Counted from the first letter of the stretch, positions 26,884 through 35,610 are shown. The stretch: 40,940 nt of DNA from an uncultured Anaerolineales bacterium (GCA_937960595.1 CALGPL010000013.1:1-40940), one strand, 5' to 3'. The notes: generated from the letters alone by a model not told the origin. Translations and numbers: made by a program.

Positions 26884-26916
26884 AGAGACCCGGCTTCTCG
26901 AAAAGACCGGGTCTCT
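26884..26916 (+). terminator. Hairpin after M14 peptidase gene
   Basis: AGAGACCCGG and CCGGGTCTCT form a perfect 10-bp stem with a 13-base loop, 19 bases past the stop. No U-run follows. It probably ends or stabilises the cinA-peptidase transcript; the remaining bases to 27003 hold only a -10-like TACAAT. Confidence 0.65.
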
Positions 26917-26980
26917 GGCGTCTCATCCGTGAGGCGCGCGGCAATTCGACCCAAAAAAGGCATTCTTCGGCCAATTGCGG

Positions 26981-26986
26981 TACAAT
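26981..26986 (+). promoter_or_regulatory. -10 box upstream of amidohydrolase gene
   Basis: TACAAT (five of six) lies 17 bases before the ATG at 27004, with AAGGAG between. No convincing -35 is visible. Confidence 0.35.
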
Positions 26987-27003
26987 CGTGAAAAGGAGTG
27001 AAA

Positions 27004-29010
27004 ATGCCCAAGAACGCAGATCTGATTCTCTATAACGCTCTTGTCTTGACCATGGACGAAGACATGCACCAGTACGAGCCCGGGGCGGTGGCGATTCGGG
27101 AGGCGGCGATTGCAGCGGTCGGGCCGGAACGCGAGGTGCGCGGCGAGTACACCGCCGAACAGGAACTGGATTGCGGCGGCAAAGTGCTCATGCCCGGCCT
27201 GATCAACGCCCACACCCACGTCCCGATGACCCTCCTGCGCGGCCTGGCCGACGATCTGCGCCTGGATGTCTGGCTACAGGGCTACATGTGGCCGGTCGAG
27301 CGCGAGTTCGTCTCTCCCGACTTCGTCCGGCTGGGGACGCTGCTGGCCTGCGCCGAGATGATCCGCTCGGGCGTGACCTGTTTTGCCGACATGTACTTCT
27401 TCGAAGAAGCCGTGGCCCAAGCCACGGTCGAGGCGGGCCTGCGCGCCCTGTGCGCCCAAACGGTGCTCAAATTCCCCGCCCCCGACGCGCCAGCCTTCGA
27501 AGATTCGCTCGCCGCAGGGCGCGATTTCATCCAGCGCTGGAAAGACCACGAATTGATCATCCCCTCCGTGGCCCCTCACGCCCCCTACACCTGCACGCCC
27601 GAAATCCTGCGCAGCACAGCCCAACTGGCGGCGGAATTCGACGTGCCGCTCCACACCCACCTGGCCGAGACCGCCCTGGAGGTCGAGACCATGCGCCGCG
27701 AGAACGGCATGCCGGTCATCCCCTACGTCAAGAAACAGGGCCTGTTCGACGCCAAAGTGCTGGCCGCCCATTGCGTCCATATTGATGAGGGCGAAATGCG
27801 CACCCTGCTGCACGCCGGGGCGGGGGTGGCGCACAACCCCTCGTCCAATCTGAAACTGGCGTCCGGCTTTGCGCCGGTGCAGAAGATGCTCGACGTCGGC
27901 CTGAACGTCGGCATCGGCACCGACGGCCCGGCCTCGAACAACGACCTGGACATGTTCGAGGAAGTGCGACTGGCGGCCTTCGTCGCCAAGGCGGTCAGCA
28001 ACAATCCGACCGCCCTGCCGGCGCCTCGCGCCCTTAGCATGGCCACCCGCCTCGGCGCCCAGGCCATGCACATCGGCCACCTGACCGGTTCGCTCGAACC
28101 CGGCAAGCGCGCCGACCTGATCCTGCTCGATCTGACCCCCCTGCACAACGCCCCGCGCTTCCGCCGCGAAGCCGACAATCCCTATGCCCAGATCGTCTAC
28201 GCCGGCAAGGCCAGCGATGTGACCGATGTGATGGTCAACGGCAAATGGATCATGCGCGAAAAGAAACTGCTGCATCTTGACGAAGCCGAGTTGCTGGCCG
28301 CCGCCCAGGAATATGCCCACCGGATCGATGTCTTCCTGATGGCGCGCGAGCAGTCGGTGTTGTCGAAACTGATCGCCCTGGGCGGTTCGATGGAGGAAGA
28401 ATCGTTCGAGGTACAGGTCAAGGTCAAGATCAAAGACCCGCTACAAGTTCAGCAGGCGCTGCAGTCACCGGGAATCGAAATCATCCGCCACAAGCACTAT
28501 CACCAGCACGATGTCTATTTCGGCTTCGACGACCCCTCCCAGGGCTGGCTGCGCTACCGCGAAGACGAGACCATTGACGAGAAAGGCAACCTCGTCGGCG
28601 TGCGCGCCCGCCTGACCTTGATCGGCCCAGCCCGCGAGGGACAATTCGGCCACGATGTGCTGCTGTCTCGCAGCCGCTATCTGGCTCCGGCGGCCAACAG
28701 TCTGCGCTTCTACCGCGAATACTTCAAGCCCTCCGCCGAAGTGCCGGTCGACAAAGATCGTCTGCGCTGGCTGGTGCGCTACAAAGAGACCGAATTCTTC
28801 GTCAATCTGGACTCCCTCGACCGGCCGCCGCTCGGCCATTACCTGGAAATCAAGAGCCGCACCTGGAGTCGCCGGGATGCCGAGCACAAAGCCTCACTGG
28901 TGGCCGAACTGATCACCCGCCTGGGCGGGTCGCTCGACAAAACCGTGACCCAGGATTATATCGATCTGGCCAGCCAAAGGCAGCACCGACCGGCGCGGAG
29001 AAACGATTGA
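27004..29010 (+). CDS. Amidohydrolase (SAH/MTA deaminase-like) fused to a CYTH domain
   Basis: A 668-residue two-domain protein. Residues 1-440 are a full metal-dependent amidohydrolase of the MtaD/SsnA/TrzN branch, which deaminates S-adenosylhomocysteine, methylthioadenosine or related compounds. Ligands are His70 and His72 (NAHTHVPM), the third His in PLHTHLAET, the HCVHID segment, and Asp in GTDGPASNN. Residues about 466-655 look like a CYTH triphosphate tunnel domain: strand start FEVQVKVKIKD (468-478; the usual ExExK reads E469-x-Q471-x-K473), WLRYREDE, and NLDSLDRPPLGHYLEIKSR. CYTH domains bind triphosphorylated ligands with divalent metal. Standard MtaD ends near residue 440, so the extension is not simple tail. 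ATG at 27004 has AAGGAG upstream; the GTG two codons earlier is unlikely. Confidence 0.9.
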   Translation: MPKNADLILYNALVLTMDEDMHQYEPGAVAIREAAIAAVGPEREVRGEYTAEQELDCGGKVLMPGLINAHTHVPMTLLRGLADDLRLDVWLQGYMWPVEREFVSPDFVRLGTLLACAEMIRSGVTCFADMYFFEEAVAQATVEAGLRALCAQTVLKFPAPDAPAFEDSLAAGRDFIQRWKDHELIIPSVAPHAPYTCTPEILRSTAQLAAEFDVPLHTHLAETALEVETMRRENGMPVIPYVKKQGLFDAKVLAAHCVHIDEGEMRTLLHAGAGVAHNPSSNLKLASGFAPVQKMLDVGLNVGIGTDGPASNNDLDMFEEVRLAAFVAKAVSNNPTALPAPRALSMATRLGAQAMHIGHLTGSLEPGKRADLILLDLTPLHNAPRFRREADNPYAQIVYAGKASDVTDVMVNGKWIMREKKLLHLDEAELLAAAQEYAHRIDVFLMAREQSVLSKLIALGGSMEEESFEVQVKVKIKDPLQVQQALQSPGIEIIRHKHYHQHDVYFGFDDPSQGWLRYREDETIDEKGNLVGVRARLTLIGPAREGQFGHDVLLSRSRYLAPAANSLRFYREYFKPSAEVPVDKDRLRWLVRYKETEFFVNLDSLDRPPLGHYLEIKSRTWSRRDAEHKASLVAELITRLGGSLDKTVTQDYIDLASQRQHRPARRND

Positions 29011-29016
29011 TTGACT

Positions 29017-30429
29017 ATGCGAAGAATATCTTCTGCCCTGGCAGGCCTCTTTTCATTCGCCTTCATCGTCACCACCCTGCTGGCTCTCCTGCTCACCGGT
29101 ATCGACCGTCAGTTGATGGACGCCGATCTCTACAAAGAAGCCCTGCGCGAAGAGCAGGCTTACGGACGCATGCCGCGCATCTTTGCCGAACAAATCGTCC
29201 TGAGCGTCAACTACAATCCGTGCAACGAAAATCCTCTCCTGTGCGAAAACGCCTCGGCGGAGTTCCGGGCCTGCGCCCGGCGCACACTGGGCGAGGACCG
29301 ATACCAGGCGCTCTCCAACGGCAGAGATTACCCGTCGCGCCCCGAATTGCAACTCCTTCAGCCTTGCATGCAACAATACGGCGCCAACCTGACCGTCCCG
29401 GCCGTCAACGTCGGCCCGGGCGAAAATCCCCTGCCGACCGCCCCGCCCCACGTCCAGGAATGCGTCCGCCAGGCGCTGGGGCCGGAGGTCTATGATGCCC
29501 TTTTCAACGAGCAACGCCTGAGCAGCGAAGACGAGCGCGAACAAATCGCCGCCTGTTTCCGTCAGGCCGGGCTGGCCGTCACCACCGAACCGGCGCCGCG
29601 CTACCTGCGCAACCTGACCGTGGCCAACTGGGAGGAAATTCTCGCCGATATCATGCCGCCCGAAGAACTGCAGCGCATCGTCGAAGAGATCCTCAACCAG
29701 ACCTTCCGCTACCTCAACGGCCAAAAGGTGCAGGTGAATTTGCCCATGCAAAACGTCAGGGAGCGCATTGTCGGCGAGGGCGGAATGAACGCCCTGCTGG
29801 CCATAATCGGCGCCCAGCCGCCCTGTTCGCAAGCCGAAATCCAGGCTCTCGAGCGTCTCGTGGAGGGCTACAGCGGACAGGTGTCGCTGTGCCGCCCGCC
29901 GGATGAGTTATTGGCCCGGATGCATCCCATGCTCCAGGAACAACTGCAACTCACGGCCGATCAGATTCCCGATCAGGTGGTCATTCTGAGCAGCGACTCC
30001 GCCGCCGGAACGCCCAAACCGGGCTTGCGGATCCTCCGGCTGGGGATGCGCCTCAGCCCCGACCTGCCGTTGCTCTGCCTGCTCTTCGTCACCCTGCTGG
30101 CCGTCCGAACGCCCAAAACATGGACGCGCTGGTGGGGGATTCCCACCTTCCTGGCCGGTCTAGCCGCCACGATCCTCGCCGCCAGCCTGGCCGCCATCTT
30201 CGAACAGACCTGGATTCTGATCCTGACCGGCAGCCTGCCGCCGTACCTCTCCCCCGGCCTGATCGAACTCGGCCACAACCTTGCCGGGTACCTCATTCAC
30301 AGCCTGCTGGAGGGATTCGTGCTGGGCGGAATCATCCTGGGCGTTCTCGGTCTGGCCGCCTGGATCGGCTCTTATTTTGTGCGTTTCGACGAGCCGGTCG
30401 CCCCTATTCCCCGCCTGCTCCAGAAATAA
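29017..30429 (+). CDS. Membrane protein with duplicated Cys repeat
   Basis: I do not recognise a characterised family. The 470-residue protein has an N-terminal helix (5-28), an extracytoplasmic-looking region of about 300 residues, and three or four C-terminal membrane helices (from LPLLCLLFVTLLAV on). The outer region contains two matching units: Cys86 to Cys117 and Cys149 to Cys180. Both keep C-x-R-x-x-LG-x-x-x-Y-x-AL and then C-x-x-Q, with exactly 31 positions between cysteines and a 63-residue period. Further cysteines (69, 76) could pair. It follows the amidohydrolase stop by six bases. A TTG at 29011 is an alternative start; neither has an ideal Shine-Dalgarno sequence. Confidence 0.8.
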   Translation: MRRISSALAGLFSFAFIVTTLLALLLTGIDRQLMDADLYKEALREEQAYGRMPRIFAEQIVLSVNYNPCNENPLLCENASAEFRACARRTLGEDRYQALSNGRDYPSRPELQLLQPCMQQYGANLTVPAVNVGPGENPLPTAPPHVQECVRQALGPEVYDALFNEQRLSSEDEREQIAACFRQAGLAVTTEPAPRYLRNLTVANWEEILADIMPPEELQRIVEEILNQTFRYLNGQKVQVNLPMQNVRERIVGEGGMNALLAIIGAQPPCSQAEIQALERLVEGYSGQVSLCRPPDELLARMHPMLQEQLQLTADQIPDQVVILSSDSAAGTPKPGLRILRLGMRLSPDLPLLCLLFVTLLAVRTPKTWTRWWGIPTFLAGLAATILAASLAAIFEQTWILILTGSLPPYLSPGLIELGHNLAGYLIHSLLEGFVLGGIILGVLGLAAWIGSYFVRFDEPVAPIPRLLQK

Positions 30430-30445
30430 CTTTTCCTCCTGTGCG

Positions 30446-31375
30446 ATGGCCGGTTTCCAGCCCGCCTACCTGGCCCTGTCCGCTTCCGGCGAACTCGCCC
30501 GCCGGGCCGAGGCCGCCATCCGATGCCTGGAACACTGCACGTTGTGTGCTCGGGCGTGCGGCGTCAACCGCCTGGCAGGCGAAACCGGCGTCTGCAGAAC
30601 CGGCCGTTATGCCCGCCTGAGCAGTTACGGGCCCCATTTGGGAGAAGAAGACCCGCTGCGCGGCCGGCGCGGCTCGGGGACGATTTTCTTCACCCGCTGC
30701 AACCTGCACTGTCTGTTCTGTCAGAATTACGATATCAGCCAGGCCGACCGCGGCGAGCCTGTCTCGGCGCACGAATTGGCCGGGGTGATGCTCGAACTGC
30801 AGGGGCTGGGCTGCCACAATATCAACCTGGTCTCGCCGAGCCATGTGGTGGCGCAAATCCTGGAGGCGCTGGTCCTGGCTGCGGCAAACGGCCTGCGCCT
30901 GCCGCTGGTCTACAACACCGGCGGCTACGACTCGCTGACCGCCCTGCGCCTGCTGGACGGCGTGATCGACATCTACATGCCCGACATGAAATATGCAGAC
31001 GAGGGCAACGCCCGCGCCTATTCGGACGCGCCGGACTACCCGGCCGTCAACCGGGCCGCGGTGCGCGAAATGCACCGTCAGGTGGGCGATCTGCAATTGG
31101 ACGAAGAGGGAATCGCCCGGCGCGGGCTGCTCGTCCGCCACCTGGTCCTGCCGAACGACCTGGCCGGGACGCAGGAGATCGTCCGCTTCCTGGCAGAAGA
31201 AATCTCCGCGAATACTTATCTGAACTTGATGGACCAATACCGCCCCGAGTATCAGGCCTGGCACTTCCCCGAACTGCGCCGCGGCATCACGGCAGAAGAA
31301 TATCACTCGGCCCTGGAGGCCGCCCGGCGGGCCGGGCTGCGGCGTCTGGACCGACGCCGGCCGCGGTTCGGCTGA
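30446..31375 (+). CDS. PflX-like radical SAM protein (COG1313)
   Basis: A 309-residue protein related to pyruvate formate-lyase activases. The SAM-cleaving [4Fe-4S] motif is C-x3-C-x2-C at Cys85, Cys89, Cys92 (RCNLHCLFCQNY). An N-terminal Cys cluster (Cys31, Cys34, Cys38, Cys50; CTLCARACGVNR) could bind a second cluster and is typical of PflX-type proteins. VYNTGGYDS and IDIYMPDMKYAD are conserved core motifs. The target is unknown; no glycyl-radical enzyme is in the window. The start at 30446 lies 16 bases after the membrane-protein gene with no good ribosome-binding site. The gene ends five bases before the convergent mltG stop, with no separate terminator. Confidence 0.9.
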   Translation: MAGFQPAYLALSASGELARRAEAAIRCLEHCTLCARACGVNRLAGETGVCRTGRYARLSSYGPHLGEEDPLRGRRGSGTIFFTRCNLHCLFCQNYDISQADRGEPVSAHELAGVMLELQGLGCHNINLVSPSHVVAQILEALVLAAANGLRLPLVYNTGGYDSLTALRLLDGVIDIYMPDMKYADEGNARAYSDAPDYPAVNRAAVREMHRQVGDLQLDEEGIARRGLLVRHLVLPNDLAGTQEIVRFLAEEISANTYLNLMDQYRPEYQAWHFPELRRGITAEEYHSALEAARRAGLRRLDRRRPRFG

Positions 31376-31381
31376 GTCCCC

Positions 31382-32491
31382 CTAGCGGCAGAGATTTGCC
31401 AGTTGTTCCTCGAAGGTCTCGGCAAAGTTGTGATAGCCCGAGCCGTCACACATGGCGCTGAAGTAGTAATAATTCGTCTGGGCCGGGAAGGCGACCGCTT
31501 CGAGCGCTGCCCGGCTGGGGTTGCTGATCGGAGCAGGAGGCAGACCGGGGTAGAGATAAGTGTTGAACGGCGAATCGATCTCCAGGTCGGCCAGGCTGAG
31601 GGGGTTCTTCCACCAGGTTTCGCCCGTGAAGCCGATGGCATACTGAACGGTTGGGTCGGACTGCAAGTTCATCCCGATCCGCAGGCGATTATAGAAGACC
31701 GAGGCAATGACCGGCATCTCCTCGTCGAAGATCGCTTCGCGCTCGACGATCGAGGCCAGGATGACCGCCTGGTAAACGCTCAGCCCGTGAGCGGCAAGCC
31801 CGTCCTGCAATTCGGGAGTGAGTTCGAAAACAAAGTTCTGGATCAGCACCGAGACCAATTGTTCGGCGGTGGTCGTGCGCGGCAAGGTGTACTCGCCGGG
31901 GGCCAGGAAGCCCTCGGCGCTGGCGCCGGCCGGCAAGAAAGAAGGCGGATTGGCCGGCAGATACGCTTCGACCAGGAACGCCTCGGGCGTGATCTGCAGC
32001 CCGGAGGCGGGCAGCGCTTCGGCGATCTCTTCCATCCGCCAGCCGGCATAGACGAGGAAGGTCACTTCGGTCGGCGTGGCATCCTGCAGGGCGCGGGCAA
32101 CCTGCAGGCCGGTCAGGCCGGGACTCAGGCGGTAGGTGCCGGCCTGAATCGTGCGGTCGAGTCCAGACCAGACGAGGTAATCGCGAAACACCTGAGCATC
32201 GCAGACGATGCCGGCCCCTTCGAGACGACTCGCAATCGAATTGACCGTTTCCCCCTCCTGGACGACAAAAATCTGCTCGGGCGCGCCGGGATTGCACGGC
32301 TGGGTCAGCGCTTCTGATTCGAGCAGCAATTTGATCGAGTAGTTGTAGCGCTGGCCTGCGCCCAGATTGGGGGCAGGCTGCCCGAACGATTCGATCGCCA
32401 TGGACGGCAGGAAGAAAAACGTCGCCAGGACCGCAAAGATGGCCAGGAGGATGAGGAACCAGGGAAGAAGAGAACGGCGAAATTGCATCAT
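31382..32491 (-). CDS. mltG: Endolytic transglycosylase MltG (YceG)
   Basis: MltG cleaves nascent glycan strands in peptidoglycan and sets their length. The 369-residue protein has one N-terminal membrane helix (about 10-30), a LysM-like subdomain (QEGETVNSIASRLEGAGI), and the catalytic YceG fold with LASIVEREA (catalytic Glu in this motif), VFYNRLRIGMNLQSDPTVQYA, and FNTYLYPGLPPAPISNPSRAALEA. AMCDGSGYHNFAETFEEQ matches the usual F-T-EHN end in degenerate form. It starts three bases after yqgF stops, so the two are coupled; a second ATG follows immediately. Confidence 0.95.
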   Translation of the reverse strand: MMQFRRSLLPWFLILLAIFAVLATFFFLPSMAIESFGQPAPNLGAGQRYNYSIKLLLESEALTQPCNPGAPEQIFVVQEGETVNSIASRLEGAGIVCDAQVFRDYLVWSGLDRTIQAGTYRLSPGLTGLQVARALQDATPTEVTFLVYAGWRMEEIAEALPASGLQITPEAFLVEAYLPANPPSFLPAGASAEGFLAPGEYTLPRTTTAEQLVSVLIQNFVFELTPELQDGLAAHGLSVYQAVILASIVEREAIFDEEMPVIASVFYNRLRIGMNLQSDPTVQYAIGFTGETWWKNPLSLADLEIDSPFNTYLYPGLPPAPISNPSRAALEAVAFPAQTNYYYFSAMCDGSGYHNFAETFEEQLANLCR

Positions 32492-32494
32492 GGT

Positions 32495-32914
32495 TTACTC
32501 GGGGCGAGAATGGGCATCGAGGTAGGACTGGAGCAGGATGGTAGCGGCCAGATCGTCCAGGTGACCGGCGCGGCGGGCGCGCGGCACACCCATCGCCAGG
32601 CGGGCGGCGCGGGCATCCTGCGTGCTGAAGGCCTCGTCCCACAAGACGACCGGCAGGGAGGTCTGGGTGCGCAGCGCCTCGGCGAAGCGGGCCGCCCGGC
32701 GGCCTTCGAAATTCGGGCGGCCGTCCTCGTCCAGCGACTGACCAACCACGATCAGGCCGGCCCCTTGTTCGGCGGCGATGGCCGCCACGGCAGCCGCGTC
32801 CACGGCGCGGGCAACATGAGTCAGGATCGTCAGCGGGTTGGCGATGGTGCCGCTCGGGTCACTGACGGCCAGGCCGATGCGTTTGGAGCCGGGGTCAACA
32901 GCCAGGACGCGCAT
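32495..32914 (-). CDS. RuvX/YqgF Holliday junction resolvase-like / pre-16S rRNA nuclease
   Basis: A 139-residue RNase H-fold protein of the YqgF family, which processes the 5' end of pre-16S rRNA and resembles Holliday-junction resolvases. Motifs: VLAVDPGSKRIGLAVSDPSG at the N-terminus with catalytic Asp7, VVGQSLDEDGRPN, LWDEAFSTQDA, and HLDDLAATILLQ with the last acidic pair. The ATG at 32914 begins one base after the stop of the previous gene (TGAGATG), so translation is coupled; a TTG 12 bases earlier is unlikely. Confidence 0.94.
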   Translation of the reverse strand: MRVLAVDPGSKRIGLAVSDPSGTIANPLTILTHVARAVDAAAVAAIAAEQGAGLIVVGQSLDEDGRPNFEGRRAARFAEALRTQTSLPVVLWDEAFSTQDARAARLAMGVPRARRAGHLDDLAATILLQSYLDAHSRPE

Positions 32915-32915
32915 C

Positions 32916-34406
32916 TCAATAGACAACCGAAATACGAAACGGCAGGGTGGGCAGGAGCGGCCAGAAAGAGGGCTTAAGACGGAACTCGGGCGGCGCCAGG
33001 AGCGGATAGGCGTCTGCCAGGTGACGCGCCGCGGAACGGCGCGTCCGCCCGCGCACCAGCGAGGCCGCCGCGGCCGGGTCGACGCGCTGACGAATTTCGC
33101 GCTCGGCGCGCATCTGCCACAGCGTGACGCCCTCCTGCGCGGTCACCGGTTCGCCCACCGGCATCAGGCGCAGACTATCCGGCACGGCCTCGTATCCCGC
33201 CGGCAGGCCGGCGTCCATGCTGACGGTCGCCAGGCGGGCCAGGTCCTCGCCGGCCGCGTAGCGCACCTGGAACTCCACCTGCAAGGTGAGGGTCAGGCGA
33301 TTGCCGGGCTGGCCCGCAGCCGGCAGGTAGGTCTCGCTCAGCACGCGGCCGACGGTAAAAGTATCCATGAAGAGCAAATCTCCGGGCGCCAGTTCCTGCT
33401 CGAACTGTTCGAGGGCCTGGGCGCGCAGATCGTCGAGAAGGGCCTGGCGCAGGGCCAGCCGGTCTTCGGCAGACGGCACCACCGTCAGGCGGTCGGTGCC
33501 GCCGCTCATGGCGACCGGGTTGGTGACGGCCAGACGGGCGCCCAAATCCGATTCGATCGCCACGAGCGAATCGCCGGGCAGGTTGCCCGCTGCCCCGGCC
33601 ACCAGCGCCCGCACCGGCACCTCGACGGTCGCATCCACCTCCCCTGCCACGACGGCATCGGCCGTAGTGACGAAACGCCAGACCGGTTCGGCCGCGGTGC
33701 GGACGACCGTGCCGGCCGGAATGCCGATCTGCTCGTCGGTCAGATTGCGGAAGACTACCACCCCACCGGCGAACCGGTCGGGGATGTCGCTCAGGCTGGT
33801 AATGGCCATCGTCCTCGTCCCGCCGACGACCGTGGCCGCCTGACGGGAGGGAACCACGCCCGCCAGGTTGAGGGCGGCGACTTCCGGGCTGGCGCGCAGC
33901 GGCAGGGTGAGAGTCTGGGAGCGGGTCTCGAGTTCGAGGCGGATCTCGGCGGCCGGGACGAGCAGGAGAAGCAAAGTCAGGAGCGCCAGGACAGCCGCGG
34001 CAAAGACGCCCAAACGCACGAGCGCCTGGCTGCGCCAGGAGGCTTCCGGCTGTTCCAGGCTGGCGCGCCAGAGGCGGAAATCGGGGCGCGGCCCGACGCG
34101 CTTGAAGCGCAGACCGCACTCCGGCGCCGGCCAGTGATAACGCTGGGCTTCGTTCACGGTCCGAAAGACGGGGATGCCCAGGCCGGCCGCGGCGCGGCGG
34201 ACTTCGGCCGAGCGAGTCACCAGGGCCAGCGAAGCGCCCTGCGAGGCAGCCTGCCGTTGCAGCAGGCGCAGGTCGAAGGTGCGCCACAAGATGCGGCCAC
34301 GCTTGGGATACACCAACAGCAGACGCGCCGCCCGGCCCCAGGTCATCTTGTCGCGGGCCGAGACGACATCGTCGTGTTCATCCAGATGGATGACGTGAGT
34401 CTTCAC
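32916..34406 (-). CDS. Baseplate J/gp47-like single-pass membrane protein
   Basis: A 496-residue protein. The N-terminal cytosolic part (1-125) starts MKTHVIHLDEHDDVVSARDKM, followed by one membrane helix (about 128-150, FAAAVLALLTLLLLLVP), then a large extracytoplasmic portion. Residues about 225-300 (GIPAGTVVRTAAEPVWRFVTT, VEVPVRALVAGAAGNLPGDSLVAIE) match the phage baseplate J/gp47 core pattern. No phage genes surround it; it precedes yqgF and mltG. The start is a GTG six bases after a perfect TATAAT, so the mRNA is probably leaderless. Function is unknown; envelope assembly is only a guess from its neighbours. Confidence 0.83.
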   Translation of the reverse strand: MKTHVIHLDEHDDVVSARDKMTWGRAARLLLVYPKRGRILWRTFDLRLLQRQAASQGASLALVTRSAEVRRAAAGLGIPVFRTVNEAQRYHWPAPECGLRFKRVGPRPDFRLWRASLEQPEASWRSQALVRLGVFAAAVLALLTLLLLLVPAAEIRLELETRSQTLTLPLRASPEVAALNLAGVVPSRQAATVVGGTRTMAITSLSDIPDRFAGGVVVFRNLTDEQIGIPAGTVVRTAAEPVWRFVTTADAVVAGEVDATVEVPVRALVAGAAGNLPGDSLVAIESDLGARLAVTNPVAMSGGTDRLTVVPSAEDRLALRQALLDDLRAQALEQFEQELAPGDLLFMDTFTVGRVLSETYLPAAGQPGNRLTLTLQVEFQVRYAAGEDLARLATVSMDAGLPAGYEAVPDSLRLMPVGEPVTAQEGVTLWQMRAEREIRQRVDPAAAASLVRGRTRRSAARHLADAYPLLAPPEFRLKPSFWPLLPTLPFRISVVY

Positions 34407-34412
34407 GCCCCC

Positions 34413-34432
34413 ATTATAACGTGCCGAGGCAC
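34413..34432 (-). promoter_or_regulatory. Promoter with dyad for leaderless gp47-like gene
   Basis: On the minus strand TATAAT (34413-34418) lies six bases before the GTG start. The palindrome GTGCC-n2-GGCAC (34421-34432) sits just upstream between the -10 and a CTGACA-like -35 (19-base spacing). The dyad could be an operator or the end hairpin of the preceding GT2 gene. Confidence 0.5.
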
Positions 34433-34449
34433 AAATGTGTCAGCCGGGG

Positions 34450-35610
34450 TCACAACCAGCGGGGCGCAACCCGTTCGAGGACGCGGTCTTTCCAGGTGGC
34501 CGTGCCGCGCAGCGCCTGGACGAACGAACGCAACGCCACGAGAATGAAAAGGAAGGTGATCAGCGGGTAGAAGAACGCCAGCCAGGCCGGAAAGCGAAAG
34601 CGCCGGAAAGCGATCAGCCAGAGGGTGAGGGAAATGAAGACCGAGAGGGCGGCCAGTTCGGGCGGGAAGGAGGTCAGCGGATAGCCCAGCCAGAGCGAGA
34701 GCAGCGCCACGGGCGGTTCGATGAAGGCCAGCCCCACGATGGCAAAGGTGACCAGATAGGGCAAGATGCGGTAGTCGAAGACCGAGAAGAGGTTCTTGCT
34801 GAATCCGTCCACGGCGTCGAGGAAGCCGCGATACATGCGGCAGGCGACATGCTCGGTGCCGTCCAGCAGCGTCCAGGCGTAGCCGGCTTCGATGATGCGC
34901 TGGCCGAGGCGGACGTCGTCCACGCACTGGTCGCGGACCGCCTCGTAGCCGCCGATGGCCTCGTAGGCGGCGCGACGGAAGAGCATGAACTGGCCGATGG
35001 TCACCGAGACTGCCGACCAACGGAAGCGGCGGATCAGGCCGATGGGCAGGAAGCAGAAAATACCCAGGCCGATGAAGGGAACGATCAGTTTTTCGCCCCA
35101 GGTGAGGATTTCCTCGCGCGGGAAGGCGGTCAGGAGGTCGGCCCTTTCGGCCAGCAGGGCCGAGGTGCCGGCGCGCAGGGCGCCGGGGGCATGGCGAGTG
35201 TCGGCGTCGGTGAAGAGCAGCAAGTCGCCGCTGGCTGCCTGGGCCAGTTGATGACAGGCCCAGTGTTTGCCCATCCAGCCCGGGGGGAGAGGCGCGCCGG
35301 TCAGGAGGCGCAGGCGAGGGTGAGCGCGCTTCAAGCGGGCCAGGATGTTCGGCGTCTCGTCGGTGGAATGGTCATCCAGGACGATGACTTCGTAATCGGG
35401 ATAATCCTGGGCCAGGAGGGAGGCAACACAGGCCTCGATGTTGGCTTCTTCGTTACGGGCCGGGACGAGCACCGACAGGCGCGGCAAAGTCTCGGCAGGA
35501 GGATAGTGGTCGAAGCGCCGGACGACGATGAAGTTGCCGATGGCCGTGAACAGGCCGAGGGTCAGGAAGATCAGGATGAACAGATAATGGGGGTGGAGGA
35601 AGCCGCTCAT
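34450..35610 (-). CDS. GT2-family membrane glycosyltransferase
   Basis: A 386-residue inverting glycosyltransferase of family 2. It has an N-terminal membrane helix (HYLFILIFLTLGLFTAIGNF), the GT-A domain with SVLVPARNEEANIEACVASLL, VIVLDDHSTDET, the metal-binding LLLFTDADTRHAP and an acceptor-side CVDDVRLGQRI, then three to four C-terminal membrane helices. The layout resembles CruC or hopanoid/carotenoid glucosyltransferases, but the acceptor is not known. GGGAGGAGC before the ATG sets the start. It overlaps the plsY stop by four bases. Confidence 0.9.
   Translation of the reverse strand: MSGFLHPHYLFILIFLTLGLFTAIGNFIVVRRFDHYPPAETLPRLSVLVPARNEEANIEACVASLLAQDYPDYEVIVLDDHSTDETPNILARLKRAHPRLRLLTGAPLPPGWMGKHWACHQLAQAASGDLLLFTDADTRHAPGALRAGTSALLAERADLLTAFPREEILTWGEKLIVPFIGLGIFCFLPIGLIRRFRWSAVSVTIGQFMLFRRAAYEAIGGYEAVRDQCVDDVRLGQRIIEAGYAWTLLDGTEHVACRMYRGFLDAVDGFSKNLFSVFDYRILPYLVTFAIVGLAFIEPPVALLSLWLGYPLTSFPPELAALSVFISLTLWLIAFRRFRFPAWLAFFYPLITFLFILVALRSFVQALRGTATWKDRVLERVAPRWL

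Noticed and set aside
32916-34406. Prophage remnant, suggested by the baseplate-J-like domain
   Set aside because: It has a membrane helix, sits in a housekeeping operon with yqgF and mltG, and no tail, capsid or lysis genes are near.
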